From: Parabacteroides timonensis
GTDB lineage: Bacteria; Bacteroidota; Bacteroidia; Bacteroidales; Tannerellaceae
NCBI RefSeq assembly: GCF_900128505.1
Contig: NZ_LT669941.1
Coordinates: 2,792,859-2,856,858 of the forward strand
DNA length: 64,000 nucleotides
Reading direction: 5' to 3'
Below the pieces are notes generated by a model that was not told the origin of the DNA, made no database searches, and saw only the letters and a program-made list of their open reading frames with translations. A program made the translations under genes and the position numbers. Positions 59,343 to 64,000 of this stretch are shown piece after piece. Within the stretch, counting starts at the first letter, position 1. Each line of letters opens with the position of its first letter.

Positions 59343-61235
59343 CTACTTAAACCGCTTCTCCAACTCCTCGTCGGTCAACATCGAAACGATCGTTTTCCCG
59401 TCGGGTGTCAGGTTTGAATCCGGACAGGAGAAAAGAGTGGCGATCAAATGATCCATCTCATCGGCAGACATCACTTTCCCCGGACGAATGGCAGCAGCCT
59501 TGGCCAAAGCCAACGCGATCGACTCACAAATCTCCTCGTGTACTTCACAGCCCGTTTCTATGGCACGGCTGACAATATCCTTTATCAAAACGACCTGATC
59601 CACATTTTCCAGGCCGGCTGGTAAACCATTGATTGCATAGCTGTTATTCCCCAGGTTGGAGAGATCAAAACCGATAAAACGCATATCTTCCAGCAGCGCA
59701 GGCAAGACAGCAGCCTCTGCCGCGGTAAACTCGATAATTTCCGGGAAAAGCACCTGCTGGGAGGCTCCTTTCTGCTGACGGATATTATTCAGATACTGGT
59801 CGAACAGGATGCGGACATGTGCCCGGTATTGATCGATCAACGCCAATCCCGACTTGAGCGAAGTAATAATATAACGTCCTTTATACTGGTAACAAGGGGT
59901 AGTTGTCTCAGCAAACAAAGCCTCGTCACCGACAACCACTTTAACGGGTTCCGGCGTTTCCATCTCCTCCGTATCCAATACTTCACCCATCATTTCCAAA
60001 TCCTTGCGTACGGCATCCCGGTCACTCTCAAAACCCTGATAGAGTTGAGACCAGTCGAACTCCTGCTTCTTTGAAGAAGGAGATGACGACGAGGGCGAAT
60101 ACGAGGACGATGAAGAACTCTTGAACGGATTATATCCGGAATCGAGTTGCACAGTTGGTGATTTAAAACCATCCGCTTCCCTGACAGGGTTATAGACCGG
60201 TATGTCGATTGCGTCCTCCACATCGAAGTCGATGGTAGGAATGGCACTCGACTTGGCTAGTGCCTCACGGGTGGCCGCCATCAGTATCTGCCAGATAGGC
60301 TGTTCGTTCTCGAATTTAATCTCAGTCTTGGTCGGATGGATATTTACATCGATCGTGGAAGGATCAAGCGTGAAATAGATAAAATAGTTGGGTTGTTCGC
60401 CGGGAGGGATCAACTGTTCATAAGCCTGCATGACCGCCTTATGAAAATATGGATGTTTCATGAAACGTCCGTTCACGAAAAAGTATTGCAGTGCCCCACG
60501 CTTTTTGGCAGAGTCGGGACGGCCTACAAAACCGGAAATAGTGACCAGCGAACTTTGTGCATCCACAGAAAGCAGCTTCTGATTCAGGTTCTTGCCGTAA
60601 ACGTTTATAATACGCTGACGCAAACCGGATTCCGGCAAATTAAAGATCTCGGTATCATTATGATTCAGCCCTAAAGCCACCTGAGGGTTCACCAATGCGA
60701 TGCGTTCGAACTCATTGATTATATTACGAAACTCCGTCTCGTTCGATTTCAGGAATTTACGCCGGGCCGGTACATTAAAGAACAAATTCTTTATAGAGAA
60801 AATACTCCCTTCCGTACAGGCGTCCGGTTCGATATCCTGTAAGGTAGAACCTGCCATCGAAAGCTTCGTACCGAGTTCGGCACCTTGCAGCCGGGTACGC
60901 AATTCCACATGGGCTACTGCTGCGATCGAAGCGAGGGCCTCTCCACGGAACCCCATTGTATGGAGCGAAAAGAGGTCGTCGGCAGAAGAGATCTTCGAGG
61001 TGGCATGCCGTTCGAATGCCATACGGGCATCGGTTTCAGACATACCTTTCCCGTCATCGACCACCTGGATCAATGTACGCCCTGCATCCTTGATGTTCAC
61101 CTGGATGTGACCGGCTCCTGCATCTATCGCATTTTCAACCAGTTCCTTTACAACGGAAGCAGGCCGTTGAATAACTTCACCGGCCGCTATCTGATTGGCT
61201 ATACTATCAGGTAATAAATGAATTATATCGCTCAT
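59343..61235 (-). CDS. mutL: DNA mismatch repair protein MutL
   Basis: A 630-residue MutL with an intact N-terminal ATPase (ELVENAIDAG 31-40, DDGKGM 61-66, GFRGEAL). A serine-rich linker (373-388) joins the C-terminal dimerisation domain. Where endonuclease-type MutL has DQHA(x)2E(x)4E, this protein has DQYRAHVRILFD (468-479), and the CPHGRP-type motif near the end is replaced by CPDSNLTPDGKT. It therefore probably lacks nicking activity. It overlaps the small membrane protein gene by four bases. Confidence 0.95.
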   Translation of the reverse strand: MSDIIHLLPDSIANQIAAGEVIQRPASVVKELVENAIDAGAGHIQVNIKDAGRTLIQVVDDGKGMSETDARMAFERHATSKISSADDLFSLHTMGFRGEALASIAAVAHVELRTRLQGAELGTKLSMAGSTLQDIEPDACTEGSIFSIKNLFFNVPARRKFLKSNETEFRNIINEFERIALVNPQVALGLNHNDTEIFNLPESGLRQRIINVYGKNLNQKLLSVDAQSSLVTISGFVGRPDSAKKRGALQYFFVNGRFMKHPYFHKAVMQAYEQLIPPGEQPNYFIYFTLDPSTIDVNIHPTKTEIKFENEQPIWQILMAATREALAKSSAIPTIDFDVEDAIDIPVYNPVREADGFKSPTVQLDSGYNPFKSSSSSSYSPSSSSPSSKKQEFDWSQLYQGFESDRDAVRKDLEMMGEVLDTEEMETPEPVKVVVGDEALFAETTTPCYQYKGRYIITSLKSGLALIDQYRAHVRILFDQYLNNIRQQKGASQQVLFPEIIEFTAAEAAVLPALLEDMRFIGFDLSNLGNNSYAINGLPAGLENVDQVVLIKDIVSRAIETGCEVHEEICESIALALAKAAAIRPGKVMSADEMDHLIATLFSCPDSNLTPDGKTIVSMLTDEELEKRFK

Positions 61236-61537
61236 GACCAGAACAAATACCAGAATAATGCACCCAGAACCGCAATTGCAACAATGAGCTTAACGCTCTT
61301 ATATGTACGGCTACGTGCATTGTCCCCTCTGTCAAGGCTTTTCTTCAGGTGCGAAGTACCTTCAACAAAGGTTCCTTTTATCTGAGGTTTATATTCTTCC
61401 AGTGACTCCTCCACTCCCATCTCGCGTTTTATCTTACGCACACGTTCCTCCATAGCCTCTCTATGGGGATCCCAGTAAATCGGCTTATGGTCGTATTGAC
61501 GGGGCTTACGCATATTATAAAATGAGAAAAGTGCCAT
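61232..61537 (-). CDS. Small membrane protein next to mutL
   Basis: A 101-residue protein with a basic, helical N-terminal part (DPHREAMEERVRKIKREMG) and a C-terminal transmembrane helix (KLIVAIAVLGALFWYLFWS). It has no signal peptide, so the helix probably anchors a cytosolic domain. The function is unknown. The ATGA overlap with mutL and the position between mutL and the OstA-like gene recur in Bacteroidales to my recollection. Confidence 0.75.
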   Translation of the reverse strand: MALFSFYNMRKPRQYDHKPIYWDPHREAMEERVRKIKREMGVEESLEEYKPQIKGTFVEGTSHLKKSLDRGDNARSRTYKSVKLIVAIAVLGALFWYLFWS

Positions 61538-61562
61538 AACTTAACAAATTTAATAGTGAATT

Positions 61563-63191
61563 TTATTCCTCATGTTTGAATTTATTGTCACCCCTAACCG
61601 GTGCGTCTTCCACTTTCTTCTTCACCACAGTGTATATATCATCTTTGTTTTTCGGACGCAGGTAGTCATACCAATAAAAATCCTTCAGTGTTTTCTGTTC
61701 CGGCTTCAGGTCGGGTATCGGTGTCAGGTTACCCAGTGGGCTCGGCCATATCTTAAGCTTCTCGAGCTTATTCTCTTTTACCCAGATCGTAAGGAAGCCA
61801 CTCTTGGTTTCATTCAAACCGATCTTGGCACCATCGCTTTCCAACGGGTAATAGATCGACTCCGCATTTCCCTCCACATCAATCTGCCGGACAGCCTGAC
61901 CTTCAAAGTAAGCTTTGAGGTCGTTCCCTTTCAGTTGATTATAATAGGTCGAATCGAGATGCTGCACCGCAAACGCAAACTGTATGACATGTGCATATTC
62001 GATCGTACTGTCATTCATAAAAATCTCTATCGTATCGCCGTACAACTGATACTGTGCGTTCCACAAAACCGGATTATCATACATATATAATACGGAATCA
62101 CGGGTATTGAACTGCATCGAATCGCAAACGCCCTGCATATCGGTACGGTAGAAACGTACACCATGAAAAGCCTTTATCTCACGGGCCGTCGAATCGAGTG
62201 TCGACATTTCAAGGGTATCGGCATGCAGATATAAGGTATCTCCCTGCGAATATTCCAGGAAACGGGCACTGTCGGTAGCAAAAGCATACTCCGTCCGTTC
62301 ATTATAATAACCGTACTGGCCTTCCAATGTAACCTTTTGTGCCGTATCTACCAGGCACATATTTCCAAATGCTTCCCCAAAACCGGCATCCTGATTATAC
62401 GAGATAGAATCGCCGATCAAGACCCTGTCGCCCGAATAGACTTCGGAACGGTCAAGTAGTAAGGATGTATTTGTTTCCGTATTGTACCATCCACGGGAAG
62501 AATGGATCGTTCCACTGTCTGATACAATAATGGAAGGTCCTAATATCGTCGCTATTTTCGACTCTGTATTGTAATGAAGCGTATCCGAATACAATGTAAA
62601 ATTAGGATTCTCCAAACGTACGCTATCGTTAAATATCGCCAGCTTCGTCCCCGGAGAATATTGTCCATAGAATGACGAAAGTTGATTCAGCGAGTCGACG
62701 ATCAGACCACCATCAAAATAATATCCTATATCCGGAATGCGCTCGTAGTTCAGGCTATCTGTAAAAAGCGTTACCTGCCCGTTCTCCATACGAACGTTTT
62801 CACGCAGGTAAGCGATCTGGGTATCTCCGTCATAAAACAGATAGTTACCATACACAAACAGGGTGTCGCCCTGCTCCATCCTCACATTGCTGAAAGCTTC
62901 CAGTGAGTTGGTTGTCTCAAAAAAGTAAGCACTGTCACAATACATATATGAACTATCGTGGCGGAAGCACACATCTCCTTGTAGAAACTGTGCATCCGCT
63001 TTCATCACTTCCTTATCATAAGACACCGTATCGGCATGCAACAGATAAACCAGTGTTTTTTTAGTAGTGGCAGTATCGACAGGCTGTGTTTCTCCTTGTC
63101 TGACGGAAATAGAATCCTGCGTTTGTGCAAAGACACAAACCGTCAGTAAACAGAATAGACCTGTAAGAAAAAACTTATTTACAATTTTCAT
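61563..63191 (-). CDS. OstA-like (LptA-domain) exported protein
   Basis: About 542 residues from the ATG at 63191, with signal peptide MKIVNKFFLTGLFCLLTVCV. The mature part is built of repeated OstA-type beta-strand units (LLHADTVSYDKEVMKADAQF, LQGDVCFRHDSSYMYCDSAY, LYSDTLHYNTESKIATILGP), as in LptA and the LptD N-terminal domain that carry lipopolysaccharide. It starts within the stop of the parvulin gene (ATGA) and shares an operon with it. A role in LPS transport across the periplasm is likely. Confidence 0.87.
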   Translation of the reverse strand: MKIVNKFFLTGLFCLLTVCVFAQTQDSISVRQGETQPVDTATTKKTLVYLLHADTVSYDKEVMKADAQFLQGDVCFRHDSSYMYCDSAYFFETTNSLEAFSNVRMEQGDTLFVYGNYLFYDGDTQIAYLRENVRMENGQVTLFTDSLNYERIPDIGYYFDGGLIVDSLNQLSSFYGQYSPGTKLAIFNDSVRLENPNFTLYSDTLHYNTESKIATILGPSIIVSDSGTIHSSRGWYNTETNTSLLLDRSEVYSGDRVLIGDSISYNQDAGFGEAFGNMCLVDTAQKVTLEGQYGYYNERTEYAFATDSARFLEYSQGDTLYLHADTLEMSTLDSTAREIKAFHGVRFYRTDMQGVCDSMQFNTRDSVLYMYDNPVLWNAQYQLYGDTIEIFMNDSTIEYAHVIQFAFAVQHLDSTYYNQLKGNDLKAYFEGQAVRQIDVEGNAESIYYPLESDGAKIGLNETKSGFLTIWVKENKLEKLKIWPSPLGNLTPIPDLKPEQKTLKDFYWYDYLRPKNKDDIYTVVKKKVEDAPVRGDNKFKHEE

Positions 63192-64000
63192 TCTTTCACC
63201 CAACCCGGATACTTGAAGTCACAGTTACGCCATCCTTCTGAAATACGTACATAAGTCGTTTTTTGTTTCTTCAGGATCCAGTCATTCAATAATTCTTCTC
63301 TTTTTTGCTGTTCCACCAGATTCTTCATTGCCTGGAAATCGTCTGAAAGATTTGCTTTATGTTGTTCAGTACGTGACTTCAACTTGACAATAGCGACTAC
63401 CTCTTTCTGTTTGTCGGATATCATGGTAAACGGTTTGGAGATCTCCCCAACCTGCATGTTATAAACGACTTTACCCACTTCCTGCGGAAGTTCCTGCATT
63501 TCGAACTTAGGTGTACCGAAGTTATTTCCTTCATGGTTCTGATTCACCATCAACCCTTTGTTGTTACGGGTATCCTTATCATACGAAATGAATGTGGCAG
63601 CTTCTTCAAACGAGAACTTGTCAGCCTTCAAATCGGTATATAAAGAGTCCATGCGAACAGTTGCTTCTGTCAATTCCTTTTCCGATACTTTCGGCTTCAA
63701 CAGGATGTGACGGCAATTAATACGGTTACCGCGTTTTTCGATCAACTGAATGATATGGTAACCATACTCGGTCTGAACGATCTGTGATACACGCTTCGGA
63801 TCAGACAAGTTGAAAGCGACATTGGCAAACTCCGGAAGCAAGTCGGTCTTACTCATGAATCCCAGTTCACCACCTCTGGCAGCCGAACCCGGATCTTCCG
63901 AATACAAACGGGCCAATGTGGAAAACTCCATCTTACCGCTATTGATCTGCTCTGTGAAATCACGCAGGCGGGCTTTGATAGCATCAGTCACCTCGAACGG
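63188..64000 (-). CDS. Parvulin-type peptidyl-prolyl isomerase, partial
   Basis: The frame is open through the window end, so only the C-terminal 270 residues are present. A first PpiC domain (LARLYSEDPGSAARGGELGF, EFANVAFNL, EYGYHIIQLIEKRG) is followed by a second, degenerate one (CRHILLKPKVSEKELTEATV; GEISKPFTMIS). This is the SurA/PpiD group of outer-membrane-protein chaperones. It is coupled to the OstA-like gene by an ATGA overlap. Confidence 0.93.
   Translation of the reverse strand, partial: PFEVTDAIKARLRDFTEQINSGKMEFSTLARLYSEDPGSAARGGELGFMSKTDLLPEFANVAFNLSDPKRVSQIVQTEYGYHIIQLIEKRGNRINCRHILLKPKVSEKELTEATVRMDSLYTDLKADKFSFEEAATFISYDKDTRNNKGLMVNQNHEGNNFGTPKFEMQELPQEVGKVVYNMQVGEISKPFTMISDKQKEVVAIVKLKSRTEQHKANLSDDFQAMKNLVEQQKREELLNDWILKKQKTTYVRISEGWRNCDFKYPGWVKE

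Overview
The window looks like a chromosomal segment of a gut-type Bacteroidales bacterium, most likely Parabacteroides or a close Tannerellaceae/Bacteroidaceae relative. This is inferred, not searched. The support is: recurrent Bacteroidetes promoters (TTTG about 19-20 bp before TAnnTTTG), few clear Shine-Dalgarno sequences, an exbB-exbD-exbD-tonB cluster, DUF4270/DUF4907 proteins, an SDDDD-type surface-lipoprotein signal, a CobD-like aminotransferase opening with GHGDD, and str, S10, spc and alpha ribosomal genes in one uninterrupted run.

Layout. 1-650 is a decayed junction: an aspartyl-protease remnant and a response-regulator remnant lie back to back, both without their N-terminal parts, beside repeated ATCAAACGAA decamers. 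650-5258 (minus) carries a flavodoxin/ferredoxin protein, a TlpA-like thioredoxin, indolepyruvate:ferredoxin oxidoreductase (iorB, iorA) and mltG. 5404-6078 holds tRNA-Ser(GCT), tRNA-Pro(CGG) and tRNA-Phe(GAA), each with its own promoter and, for all three, a terminator hairpin. 6372-14400 is an accessory stretch with DUF202 and DUF6582-like proteins, an alpha/beta hydrolase, three AraC-type regulators, fumC, a MATE exporter and a VOC protein. 14523-18622 is a divergent envelope locus: DUF4907 and a kelch lipoprotein one way, a DUF4270 lipoprotein and an outer-membrane barrel the other way. A methyltransferase, a 53-residue ORF and an orphan promoter with a palindromic operator follow, then a YhiM-family membrane protein, an orphan LytTR protein and a LytS/LytR two-component pair.

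23984-36740 contains rplS, a GH3/serine-hydrolase fusion, a CobD-like aminotransferase, enolase, a small unknown exported protein, and an energy-transduction operon (exbB, two exbD, tonB, a 66-residue membrane protein, a PstS-like lipoprotein, a TPR protein). 36818-54841 (minus) is the ribosomal run from rpsL to rplQ with fusA, secY, map, infA and rpoA; tuf is absent between fusA and rpsJ, and a hairpin-bearing leader precedes rpsD. 55224-64000 has a (alpha/alpha)6-type glycosidase lipoprotein, a BlaI repressor with an M56 peptidase fused to a TonB C-terminal domain behind a perfect 17-bp palindrome, a nested stem-forming intergenic element, and a minus-strand group mutL - small membrane protein - OstA-like protein - parvulin isomerase cut by the window end.

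The parts most worth a closer look are the BlaI/M56-TonB unit with its operator, the kelch/DUF4270 divergent locus, the orphan promoter at 19730-19761, the nested element at 59228-59323, and MutL without its endonuclease motif. No CRISPR array, intact insertion sequence, prophage or rRNA gene was seen.
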